Assembly: GCA_005885565.1 (NCBI GenBank)
Contig: VAXK01000155.1
Coordinates: forward strand, 1 to 18,497
DNA length: 18,497 nt
Source of the DNA: Actinomycetota bacterium
GTDB taxonomy: Bacteria; Actinomycetota; Thermoleophilia; Gaiellales; Gaiellaceae
Reading direction: 5' to 3'
Shown here: one piece after another, positions 1-6,729 of the stretch
How the letters are laid out: the number at the start of each line of letters is the position of its first letter
Position numbering within the stretch: the first letter of the stretch is position 1
Notes under the pieces: model-generated
Told to the model about the DNA's origin: nothing
The model's database searches: none
What the model saw: only the letters and a program-made list of their open reading frames with translations
Program-made: the position numbers and the translations under genes

Positions 1-1
1 C

Positions 2-133
2 GCCGCGCTGCCCGACGAGGAGCGCGCCGCCCTGATGGAAGACGTGGCGGCGTCAGTCCGCCGCGGGCTCGAGGATGCGGATCGCGTCGCAATCCGGTAC
101 CGCACTCAGGTCTATTGGGCGCGGCGGCGCTGA
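2..133 (+). CDS. C-terminal fragment of a probable class I SAM-dependent methyltransferase
   Basis: An open frame enters from the left edge and ends at TGA 131-133, giving about 43 residues. The tail reads ...IRYRTQVYWARRR, with an upstream acidic/hydrophobic stretch (LPDEERAALMEDV). This resembles the last helix and strand of many actinobacterial class I methyltransferases, which often end in 'YRTEVYWARR'. The SAM-binding core lies outside the window, so substrate and true family cannot be judged. It lies 32 bp upstream of the glycosyltransferase on the same strand and could share a transcript with it. It could also be another Rossmann-fold protein. Confidence 0.55.
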   Translation, partial: AALPDEERAALMEDVAASVRRGLEDADRVAIRYRTQVYWARRR

Positions 134-145
134 GCGACGCCAGCC

Positions 146-151
146 TAGACT
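146..151 (+). promoter_or_regulatory. Candidate -10 element (TAGACT)
   Basis: TAGACT fits the actinobacterial -10 pattern TANNNT and ends 14 bp before the ATG at 166, which would give a leader of only about 7-8 bases. No convincing -35 is seen. The same hexamer lies just upstream of the GT4 gene on the other strand (16158-16163). This is a motif match only. Confidence 0.25.
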
Positions 152-165
152 GCGCGGGCGTTCGC

Positions 166-1245
166 ATGGCGCCACCGACTGCCACGGTCGTCTTCCTCGC
201 CCACGACCGGCGCGACGACCTCAGGTTGAGCCTGACCCGGACGCTGGAGGGGCTCGACTACGACCGGAGCGCGCTGGACGTGATCGTCGTGGACAACGCC
301 TCGAGCGACGGCACCGCGGAGATGGTCGAGGCCGAGTTCCCCGAGGCGCGCTTGATCAAGCGGACGTCGAACCGCGGCGTGAGCGGGTGGAACGACGGTT
401 TCGCCGAAGCCCGCGGCGACTACGTCCTGGCCCTCGACGACGACTGCCACCTGCCGCCGGACGGTCTCCGCCGGGCTGTCGCGGAGGCGGAGCGCCACGA
501 CGCCGATCTCGTCTCGTTCGGAGTGACGAGCGCGAGCGACTCCGCATACCGCTTCGACATCGACGAGTACCTGACCGGCCTGTTCAGCTTTTGGGGCTGC
601 GCGGTGCTCGTGCGGCGCCGAGCGCTTGAGGAGCTCGGCGGCTACGACCCGGAGATCTTCGTGTGGGGCAACGAGCTCGAGCTGATGCTGCGGTTCTACG
701 ACGGGGGGTTCCGTCATCTGTACGTGCCCGATGTCGTCGCCGTTCACGCGAGGCCGCCACGCGACTGGCGGGCCGGTCCGATCCCCGAGCGCGAATATCG
801 GATGAACGCGCACAACCTCGCCTATATCGCCGCCAAGCTGCTCACTCCGAGGGACGCGGTCGGCGCGCTCGTCGCGCAGCTCGCCCGCACCGCTGGCGAG
901 TTGATCTGGATGCGGACCGCAGCGCTCAGGGCTTTCGTCGACGCCCTCCGCGGATTCGCCCACGGCCTCCGGCGCCGCCGGCCGGTCCGGCGGGAGGTCT
1001 CGCGCACCTACGGGCGCAACTTCGTGGGCTTCGCAAACCCGTGGCGGATCGCGCCCTCGCCGCTGCTGCTCGCCCGCGACGCCCTGTTCTCGAGTCGGCG
1101 CGCCATCGGCGAGCATCGGCGGCGCGATGCGTGGCTCGCCGAACGGGCCCGCTTCTACCCGGCCGGCTGGAGCTCCCCGGAGGCGGAGCGCATCGACGTG
1201 CTCGACTTCACGAGCGGGCGCGCAACTCGCGGCGGTCGCGGGTAG
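166..1245 (+). CDS. Family 2 glycosyltransferase
   Basis: Predicted GT-A fold glycosyltransferase of 359 residues, expected to transfer a sugar from a nucleotide donor to a growing surface glycan at the inner membrane face. The N-terminus has the GT2 pattern: strand TVVFLAHDR, then VDNASSDGT (residues 42-50), and the metal-binding acidic cluster LDDD (90-93). The acceptor-site motif GGYDPEIFVWGNELELMLR spans 158-176, with the ED-like acidic pair replaced by NE. The C-terminal 120 residues are basic and may lie along the membrane, but no clear transmembrane helix is seen. The ATG at 166 is chosen over an in-frame ATG at 115 because the GT2 fold begins just after it and the earlier start overlaps the upstream gene. 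The sugar specificity is unknown. It converges on hpf. Confidence 0.85.
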   Translation: MAPPTATVVFLAHDRRDDLRLSLTRTLEGLDYDRSALDVIVVDNASSDGTAEMVEAEFPEARLIKRTSNRGVSGWNDGFAEARGDYVLALDDDCHLPPDGLRRAVAEAERHDADLVSFGVTSASDSAYRFDIDEYLTGLFSFWGCAVLVRRRALEELGGYDPEIFVWGNELELMLRFYDGGFRHLYVPDVVAVHARPPRDWRAGPIPEREYRMNAHNLAYIAAKLLTPRDAVGALVAQLARTAGELIWMRTAALRAFVDALRGFAHGLRRRRPVRREVSRTYGRNFVGFANPWRIAPSPLLLARDALFSSRRAIGEHRRRDAWLAERARFYPAGWSSPEAERIDVLDFTSGRATRGGRG

Positions 1246-1282
1246 CACGACGCGCACGCGCGCGACTGCGCGAGGCGAGCCG

Positions 1283-1624
1283 CTAGGAAGCGGCCGCGCG
1301 CGGCTCGGCCCTGGCGCTCGGGCGGCGGCGGCGGCGCTTGTCACGGTGGCGCTTGACCTGCCGCGCCAGCTCGTCCGCCACCTTGTGGATCGCGTGCTGC
1401 ATGTTGTCCGAGGCATCACGCGCGCGCAGGGTCGCACCCTTCAGATGCAGCGTCGCCTCCGCCACCTGGGACTCGCGGATCGACGGATTGCGCTCCTCGA
1501 ACAGCTCGAGGTCCAGGTGGGCCAGCTCCGAGACCTGCCGCGCAACCTTCTCGAAGCGCTTCTCCACCCGCTCCCGAAGGTCGCCGTCCACCACGAAGTT
1601 GCGGCCCTTGACCTCGATGCGCAT
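1283..1624 (-). CDS. hpf: Ribosome hibernation promoting factor, short form (HPF/RaiA family)
   Basis: A 113-residue protein with the S30AE/HPF fold pattern: MRIEVKGRNFVVDGDLRERVEKRF, a middle strand ESQVAEATLHLKGATLRARD, and a second helix NMQHAIHKVADELARQVKRH. The family binds the 30S decoding region and inactivates ribosomes in stationary phase or stress. It ends in a very basic tail (KRHRDKRRRRRP then PSARAEPRAAAS). It lacks the C-terminal dimerisation domain of the long HPF typical of many Actinobacteria, and the sequence beyond the TAG is the opposing glycosyltransferase. A strong AGGAGG lies 4 bases before the ATG. comF lies 75 bp upstream in the same direction, and comF-hpf is a common actinobacterial pair. 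Confidence 0.9.
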   Translation of the reverse strand: MRIEVKGRNFVVDGDLRERVEKRFEKVARQVSELAHLDLELFEERNPSIRESQVAEATLHLKGATLRARDASDNMQHAIHKVADELARQVKRHRDKRRRRRPSARAEPRAAAS

Positions 1625-1699
1625 GCCGCCTCCTCTCAGGTTGGGTGCTGAAGAAGGATGGTAAGGCCGCGGGCGCCGGCTGCCAAGGGCCGCTCTCGA

Positions 1700-2295
1700 T
1701 CACCGGCCAGGCGTGCGCGCATATGCGATCGCGCTCACCTCCTCGCTGCCCTCGGCTCGCAGCGTCTCCGCACAGGCGGCCAGGGTGCCGCCGGTCGTGA
1801 CGACGTCGTCGACCAGGATGGCCCGCGCCGGCGCCGCGGCGCCAGGTCGGACGCCGATGCTGCCGCGCACCGCGAGCAGGCGCTCCGCGCGATCCCGACC
1901 CACCTGTGTGGCTGCTCCACCGGAGCGCTCGAGGCAGTCGGACACGACCAGGCCGGTACGCGCCGCCAGCGCGGTGGCGAGTCGCTCCGCCTGGTTGAAC
2001 CCGCGGCGCCGCAGCCGGCGCGGATGTAGCGGGGCGAGCTATAGCCGCGCGAAGTGGCGGCGTCGGCCACGCGCACGGCGCCCCTGAACTTGAGCGCGCG
2101 CACGACGGCGCGCGCCGGACCCTCGTAGCTCAACGGAGTCCAGACCCCGATGCCCGCATGGGCGACGGCGCCAGCGAGCCAGCTGAGCTCGCCGCGGCAT
2201 CCGGCGCAGAGCGGCTCCGCCGCGCCCGCGTGCGCGCCACACGCCACGCACAGCGCCGGTGCGAGCAGCGAGGCAAGGACGCGAAGAAGGGACAT
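1700..2295 (-). pseudogene. comF: ComF-family phosphoribosyltransferase-like protein, frameshifted with internal loss
   Basis: The N-terminal frame from ATG 2295 gives the zinc ribbon C16-x2-C19...C30-x2-C33, followed by LSYEGPARAVVRALKFRGAV, as in ComF proteins (DNA uptake/phosphoribosyltransferase-like). At about 2033-2068 the frame breaks. The family continues in another frame with LHPRRLRRRGFNQAERLA, then QVGRDRAERL and the PRPP-type loop AILVDDVVTTGGTL, ending at TGA 1700-1702. The helix-strand segment that normally joins KFRG to VPVPLHP (roughly 30 residues) is cut to about half. In its place lies a 36-bp sequence repeated exactly at 3219-3254, which also puts a TAG in the downstream frame. 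No single frame encodes the whole protein, so this is probably a real pseudogene or an assembly error. Confidence 0.8.
2033..2068. repeat. 36-bp direct repeat, copy A (inside comF)
   Basis: Identical over 36 bases to 3219-3254 in the same orientation. It begins GGCGAGCTATAGCCGC and ends GGCGGCGTCGGCC. It contains the palindrome GCTATAGC (2038-2045) and a possible stem GCCGC/GCGGC (2044-2048 with 2057-2061). The flanking bases of the two copies do not match, so the edges are sharp. It sits exactly where comF loses its frame. Confidence 0.9.
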
Positions 2296-2381
2296 GCGTG
2301 CACGCTGCCACGTGGCGCGTTACAGGTGGGAGACGACTGCGACAATCGCGCACGCGGGGCGTGACAACTCCGCCAACGGCC

Positions 2382-3203
2382 ATGGCCGACCCGCATCTCC
2401 ATTGGACGCTCGACCCCGGCCCGCTGGCGGCGATGGCGGTCGGGACGACCGTCTACGTGCGCCGATTCCGCGCCGCGCGCGCGGAGGCGGGCGGCCGCGG
2501 AGCGGGCTGGCCGCAGGCAGCGGCATTCTCCGGCGCCCTGCTCATCCTGCTGGCGGCGCTCGTCTCACCGCTCGATCGACTCGGGGAGGACTACCTCTTC
2601 GCGGCGCACATGGCGCAGCACATCCTGCTCGGAGACCTGGCGCCGCTGCTGCTGCTGCTCTCGCTCTCACGGGTGATCATGAGGCCGGCGACTCGCCGCC
2701 TTACCGGACTCGAGCGCAGGCTGGGCGCGCTCGCGAGCCCGCCCGCCTTCATCCTCCTCTGGCTGGTACTGGTCTACCTCTGGCATGTCCCGGCGCTGTA
2801 CGACGGCGCGCTCCGGCACGCGTCGGTGCACGCCGTACAGCATCTGTGCTTCTTCGGCGCCGGGGTGGCCGTCTGGTGGCCGCTTGTCCAGCCGGTCCCC
2901 ATGCGCCGGCGGCTGACCGGGATGGCGCCGCTCGGCTACATCTTCGCCGCGAAGGTCGGGCTCGCCGCACTCGGCATCTACCTGGCCTGGTCCACCGGGG
3001 TTGTGTACGACTACTACTCGCACGTACCCCGCATCTGGGGCCTGAGCCCGGTCGAGGACCAGAACGTGGGCGGCGCGCTGATGCTGGTCGAGCAATCGCT
3101 CGTGCTGGTCACGGCGATGACCGTCCTGTTCGTCCGGATGCTCGGCCAGTCCGAGGAGGACGAGCGCCGGCGGGAGCGCCTGGAGGACGCGGCGGCCGCC
3201 TGA
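2382..3203 (+). CDS. ctaG: Cytochrome c oxidase assembly factor CtaG (caa3 type)
   Basis: Integral membrane protein of 273 residues, matching the actinobacterial/Bacillus CtaG family needed to assemble the copper-containing cytochrome c oxidase. Family hallmarks are AAHMAQHILLGDLAPLLLLL (74-93; H76 and H80), YLWHVPALYD (132-141; H135), the histidine-rich HASVHAVQHL (146-155), and SHVPRIWGLSPVEDQNVGG (213-231) before the last membrane segment. About six or seven hydrophobic segments are visible, and the C-terminus is charged. ATG 2382 is chosen because the conserved start HLHWTLDPGPL follows at once; a GTG at 2361 is also possible. It diverges from comF, with only 86 bp between the two starts. 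No oxidase subunit gene is in the window. Confidence 0.9.
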   Translation: MADPHLHWTLDPGPLAAMAVGTTVYVRRFRAARAEAGGRGAGWPQAAAFSGALLILLAALVSPLDRLGEDYLFAAHMAQHILLGDLAPLLLLLSLSRVIMRPATRRLTGLERRLGALASPPAFILLWLVLVYLWHVPALYDGALRHASVHAVQHLCFFGAGVAVWWPLVQPVPMRRRLTGMAPLGYIFAAKVGLAALGIYLAWSTGVVYDYYSHVPRIWGLSPVEDQNVGGALMLVEQSLVLVTAMTVLFVRMLGQSEEDERRRERLEDAAAA

Positions 3204-3218
3204 GCAAGACCAACTAGA

Positions 3219-3254
3219 GGCGAGCTATAGCCGCGCGAAGTGGCGGCGTCGGCC
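3219..3254. repeat. 36-bp direct repeat, copy B (3' end of hypothetical gene)
   Basis: Exact copy of 2033-2068, 1186 bp away in direct orientation. Read on the - strand it encodes the last residues (RRRHFARL) and stop TAG of the unknown secreted protein and runs 6 bases past the stop, filling most of the 21-bp gap to the end of ctaG. The two copies bracket ctaG and the N-terminal half of comF. Confidence 0.9.
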
Positions 3255-3938
3255 CTCCAGCCACGTGATGCCGTGCTTCGTGCCGCGAAGGCTTCTGCCG
3301 ACGACTTTCGGACCGCTCGCGAGCAGCTTGGGCCTCACAAGAGAGCCTTTGAGTGCGCGGTCACGGCATCGTTCGCGGCACCTCAAGATGCGGTGCCGCG
3401 TGCTCCACGCGAGTACCCCCGTCTTCCTCAGGACGATCCGGTTGATGCGATGAAACCCCGGGTCCGTCTGGAGCGAGTAGAAGTCGACCATCCCCTCGCG
3501 CCCGTGCCGCGCGTCGACGACGTCCACCCCGAAGTACTCTCGCTCCGCGTCCGAGTCAGTCCACGAGAACGCGACCCAATCGCGGGCGAAGACGACCGTG
3601 TGCTTCGGGACGTAACCGGTATCGGGGGGGAAGACCCAGATGGGCTCTTCCAATAGTGGCGTCCGGGTCCGAGTCGGGATGTGGCAGACGAAGTTCCACG
3701 CGTAGTCATTGTTCGCCACCTGATAGACGGAGATACGACGACTCTTGACCACGGAGACGTACCTCTTGCGCGTGCTCGAGGGCCGAGTCGGACAATGCGA
3801 GACGTGTCGAGGCCCGATTCGGGACTCGCTCGCGGCTAGCGCAATCGAGGACGCGGCCACAGCGGCGAAGACGAACGTGCTCCCCACAACCAGCACTCGA
3901 CCCCGCCCGCTCACGCCCGCTGATATGCCCATCCCCAC
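3225..3938 (-). CDS. Putative secreted protein of unknown function
   Basis: A 237-residue protein that I do not recognise. Its N-terminus is an export signal: a short basic stretch (GRGR), a hydrophobic core of about 20 residues (VLVVGSTFVFAAVAASSIAL), and a plausible cleavage site ALA-AS near residue 36. The rest is aromatic and beta-like (VANNDYAWNFVCHI, EEPIWVFPPDTGY, DWVAFSWTDSD, ITWLEGRRRHFARL), which suggests a beta-rich extracellular domain. Cysteines at about 49 and 85, plus a pair in RCRERC, could form disulfides. The start is GTG 3938, with ATG 3932 as an alternative. The gene has lower GC than its neighbours (59% in 3661-3780 by count), which may mean transfer. Its last codons lie in the 36-bp repeat. 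It converges on ctaG. Confidence 0.65.
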   Translation of the reverse strand: MGMGISAGVSGRGRVLVVGSTFVFAAVAASSIALAASESRIGPRHVSHCPTRPSSTRKRYVSVVKSRRISVYQVANNDYAWNFVCHIPTRTRTPLLEEPIWVFPPDTGYVPKHTVVFARDWVAFSWTDSDAEREYFGVDVVDARHGREGMVDFYSLQTDPGFHRINRIVLRKTGVLAWSTRHRILRCRERCRDRALKGSLVRPKLLASGPKVVGRSLRGTKHGITWLEGRRRHFARL

Positions 3939-4035
3939 ACCTAACAGCCTCTACGCCAGGTCGATTCGGCGCACAAGCCTCATATTCAGGTCCACAACTT
4001 CGTGACCTTCGGCCCTCGCCGTCGTTGTAACTGGG

Positions 4036-4080
4036 TGGAGGCGCTAGGTGCGCGCCTCCATAGCGCAGTGAGGCGCGCAT
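4036..4080. repeat. Three-arm inverted repeat with mutually exclusive hairpins
   Basis: Arm 1 (4036-4044, TGGAGGCGC) is the perfect complement of 4052-4060. The overlapping stretch 4049-4058 (TGCGCGCCTC) is the perfect complement of arm 3 (4070-4079). The middle arm can therefore pair with only one partner at a time, giving stems of 9 or 10 bp with loops of 7 or 11. It lies in the 204-bp gap between pyrophosphorylase 1 and the secreted-protein gene. An attenuator or termination role is possible, but no U-tract follows. Confidence 0.55.
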
Positions 4081-4087
4081 GGACGCA

Positions 4088-4134
4088 GCCGGCTGGATGC
4101 CGGCCGGTCGGGGCCCCGTCGATTCGGCGGGGTC
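4088..4134 (-). terminator. Possible factor-independent terminator hairpins after pyrophosphorylase 1
   Basis: Two GC-rich stems follow the stop codon at 4143-4145 on the - strand: GCCGGC/GCCGGC with a 5-base loop (4088-4104), and a longer stem with CCCCG at 4114-4118 pairing CGGGG at 4128-4132, extending with G-T wobbles to about 10 bp. On the - strand RNA the wobbles become mismatches, so the second stem is weaker there. No T-run is present, which is common for actinobacterial terminators. This is suggestive only. Confidence 0.3.
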
Positions 4135-4142
4135 TCGCCGTT

Positions 4143-5168
4143 TCAGGGGCGGGGCGCGCCGTCTGGCGAGCCCCGGAGCGTCTCGTAGGGCCGCACGCTC
4201 TCGACGATCCCGTGGTGGCCGAGGATCGCGCCGATCACGATGCCCGTGGGCTCCACGTCAGTGCCAGGCAGGACGATCGTCTCGCGGAGGGAAGCGCCGT
4301 CGCCGATCCGGCAGTGGTCGCCGATCACAGCGGGTCCCATCACGCGCACGTCGCGCCCGATCTGACACTCCTCGCCGATCCACACGGGCGGGTCGAGCAT
4401 CGCGACACCCTCGAGGGAGGTCCCGGCGCCCACGATCAGCCCCTCCTCCATCCGCTCTCCCGTGATCTCGATCCTGAGCTTCCCGTTCAGCGCGTCCCAC
4501 GTGCCCTGGCGCAGCTCGTCCAGCGAGCCGACGTCGTTCCAGTAGTCGTCGATCTCGTGCACGTAGAACGGGACGTCGTTCTCGAGCAGCGCCGGGAAGA
4601 CGTCCTGGGCCCAGTCGACGAATGGCCGGTCGGGGAAGTAGTCGAAGATCTCGGGGCTGAAGCAGTAGATGCCGCAGTTGCCCAGGTCGGAGAGCGCCTC
4701 GGCCGGGTCGGGCTTCTCCTGGAAGCCCTGGATGCGCCCGTCGGCGTCGTGGATGACCACCCCGTACTCGCGTGTGTCCGGGACCTGCTTGACGGTTAGC
4801 GTCGCGATCCCGCCGGTCGCGCGGTGGCGCTCGACGAGCGCGTTCAGGTCCACGTCGGTGAGGGCGTCGCCCGAGACGATCACGACCAGGTCGTCGCCGA
4901 AGAAGTCGGCGACGTTGCGCACACCGCCCGCCGTCCCCAGCAGCTCCTCCTCGTAGCGGTACTCGATCTGGTCGCCGAAGTAGCCGCGGATGGAGTCGGG
5001 GAAGTAGTGCAGGTTGGCGATGACCTCGTCGAAGCCCTGACGCTCGAGCAGGCCGAGGATGTGCGCCATCACCGGTCGGTCCAGGACCGGGACCATCGGC
5101 TTGGGGATCTCGAACGTGAGCGGCTTGAGCCGGGTGCCGAGCCCGGCCGCGAGGACCATGGCCTTCAT
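4143..5168 (-). CDS. Nucleotide-sugar pyrophosphorylase 1 (mannose/glucose-1-phosphate nucleotidyltransferase family)
   Basis: A 341-residue cytoplasmic enzyme expected to join a nucleotide to a sugar 1-phosphate, releasing pyrophosphate and making a donor such as GDP-mannose or dTDP/UDP-glucose. It has the nucleotidyltransferase signature GLGTRLKPLT (9-18), the lysine motif IPKPM (21-25), LGTAGG (77-82), and the metal-binding SGD (99-101) in place of the more common NGD. EKPDP and FVDWAQDVFP follow. The C-terminal third looks like a left-handed beta helix (WIGEECQIGRDVRVMGPAVI). A second paralogue lies at 7697-8725. It starts 35 bp after ahcY and no strong Shine-Dalgarno is seen. The exact sugar and nucleotide cannot be read from sequence. 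Confidence 0.8.
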   Translation of the reverse strand: MKAMVLAAGLGTRLKPLTFEIPKPMVPVLDRPVMAHILGLLERQGFDEVIANLHYFPDSIRGYFGDQIEYRYEEELLGTAGGVRNVADFFGDDLVVIVSGDALTDVDLNALVERHRATGGIATLTVKQVPDTREYGVVIHDADGRIQGFQEKPDPAEALSDLGNCGIYCFSPEIFDYFPDRPFVDWAQDVFPALLENDVPFYVHEIDDYWNDVGSLDELRQGTWDALNGKLRIEITGERMEEGLIVGAGTSLEGVAMLDPPVWIGEECQIGRDVRVMGPAVIGDHCRIGDGASLRETIVLPGTDVEPTGIVIGAILGHHGIVESVRPYETLRGSPDGAPRP

Positions 5169-5203
5169 CGGCGGCTGAACCTACCGAACGCGGGCCGCGG
5201 CTC

Positions 5204-6664
5204 TCAGTATCTGTAGTGCTCGGGCTTGAACGGGCCCTCGACCGGCACGCCGATGTAGGCGGCCTGCTCGGCGGAGAGCTCGGTGAGCTTCGCCCCAACC
5301 GCGTCGAGGTGCAGGCGCGCCACCTTCTCGTCGAGGTGCTTGGGCAGCACGTAGACCTCGCGCCCGTAGCGGTCGGTGTGGGCGAACAGCTCGACCTGCG
5401 CGATGACCTGGTTCGAGAACGAGTTCGACATGACGAAGCTCGGGTGACCGGTCGCGTTGCCGAGGTTCAGCAGGCGCCCCTCGGACAGGACGATCACCGA
5501 ATGTCCGTCCGGGAAGACCCACTCGTCGACCTGCGGCTTGATCCTGATCCGCTCGACGCCCTCGAACCGCGCCAGGCCGGCCATGTCGATCTCGTCGTCG
5601 AAGTGGCCGATGTTGCCAACAATCGCCTGGTGCTTCATCCGCGCCATGTCGTCGGCGGTGATGATGTCGCGGTTGCCGGTGGCCGTCACGAAGACGTCCG
5701 CGGTCTCCACGACGTCCTCGAGCGTGACCACGTGGTAACCCTCCATCGACGCCTGGAGCGCGCAGATCGGGTCGATCTCGGTGACGGCCACGCGGGCGCC
5801 CTGTCCACGCAGCGAAGCCGCGCAGCCCTTGCCGACGTCGCCGAACCCGCAGATGACGCAGAGCTTGCCGGCGAGCATCACGTCGGTGGCGCGGTTTATG
5901 CCGTCCACCAGCGAGTGGCGGCAGCCGTAGATGTTGTCGAACTTCGACTTCGTGACCGAGTTGTTCACGTTGATCGCGGGGAACAGCAGGTCGCCGTTCT
6001 GCTGCATCTGGTAGAGCCGGTTGACACCCGTCGTCGTCTCCTCGGTGACGCCCTTGACGCCCTCCGCGACGCTCGTCCAGCGACGGGGGTCCTCGGCGAG
6101 GGAGCGCTCGAGGAGGCCGAGGATCACAGCCATCTCCTCCGAGTCGGTCTCGGACGGCGCGGGCACCGCGCCCGCGCCCTCGTACTCGGCGCCCTTGTGC
6201 ACCAGCAGCGTCGCGTCGCCGCCGTCGTCGAGGATCATGTTGGGACCGGCGTCGTCAGGCCAGCGCAGAGCCTGCTCGGTGCACCACCAGTACTCCTCCA
6301 GCGTCTCGCCCTTCCAGGCGTAGACCGGCACGCCGCGGGGCTCGTCCGGGGTCCCGTCCGGCCCCACCACGACAGCGGCTGCGGCGTGGTCCTGGGTGGA
6401 GAAGATGTTGCAGCTCGCCCAACGGACCTCGGCGCCGAGGGTTACGAGGGTCTCGATCAGGACCGCGGTCTGGACGGTCATGTGCAGCGAGCCGGTGATC
6501 CGCGCGCCCGTGAGCGGCTTGTCTGAGCCGTACTCCTCGCGCATCGCCATCAGCCCCGGCATCTCGTGCTCGGCGAGCCGGATCTCCTTGCGGCCGAAGT
6601 CGGCCAGGGAGAGGTCGGCGACCTTGAAATCGGTCGCTGCGGCGGTGCTGGTGGTGGTCGTCAT
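5204..6664 (-). CDS. ahcY: Adenosylhomocysteinase (S-adenosyl-L-homocysteine hydrolase)
   Basis: A 486-residue cytosolic enzyme that reversibly splits S-adenosylhomocysteine to adenosine and homocysteine, removing the inhibitor left by methyltransferases. The match is complete: ITGSLHMTVQTAVLIETL near 56-73, signature KFDNIYGCRHSLVDGINRA (241-259), NAD-binding loop GFGDVGKG (273-280), NIGHFDDEID (351-360), and the conserved C-terminus KPEHYRY. The length is normal for the bacterial form. An AGGAG lies a few bases before the ATG. A TANNNT hexamer (TAAGGT, 6707-6712 on -) about 43 bp upstream is a possible -10, so it may have its own promoter despite sitting inside the - strand sugar operon. 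Two methyltransferase genes occur in the window. Confidence 0.97.
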   Translation of the reverse strand: MTTTTSTAAATDFKVADLSLADFGRKEIRLAEHEMPGLMAMREEYGSDKPLTGARITGSLHMTVQTAVLIETLVTLGAEVRWASCNIFSTQDHAAAAVVVGPDGTPDEPRGVPVYAWKGETLEEYWWCTEQALRWPDDAGPNMILDDGGDATLLVHKGAEYEGAGAVPAPSETDSEEMAVILGLLERSLAEDPRRWTSVAEGVKGVTEETTTGVNRLYQMQQNGDLLFPAINVNNSVTKSKFDNIYGCRHSLVDGINRATDVMLAGKLCVICGFGDVGKGCAASLRGQGARVAVTEIDPICALQASMEGYHVVTLEDVVETADVFVTATGNRDIITADDMARMKHQAIVGNIGHFDDEIDMAGLARFEGVERIRIKPQVDEWVFPDGHSVIVLSEGRLLNLGNATGHPSFVMSNSFSNQVIAQVELFAHTDRYGREVYVLPKHLDEKVARLHLDAVGAKLTELSAEQAAYIGVPVEGPFKPEHYRY

Positions 6665-6729
6665 CGGTCTCCTGGTCCGGGTTCTTGGCGATTCGTCTCG
6701 GCTTCGACCTTAGCGTGACTCGGCCCCAA

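Noticed and set aside
1246..1282. Possible bidirectional terminator between GT2 and hpf
   Set aside because: The sequence is CG-repeat-like with only weak, ambiguous stems and no T-run.
145..1437. 430-codon - strand frame opposite the GT2 gene
   Set aside because: It overlaps both the GT2 gene and hpf and shows no protein-family motif.
3960..4129. 12-bp direct repeat GTCGATTCGGCG at 3960-3971 and 4118-4129
   Set aside because: Too short to stand out in an 18-kb GC-rich window, and it has no clear partner structure.
6665..6729. Possible SAH or SAM riboswitch before ahcY
   Set aside because: Only 65 bp lie between the genes and I could not build a recognisable pseudoknot or conserved core there.
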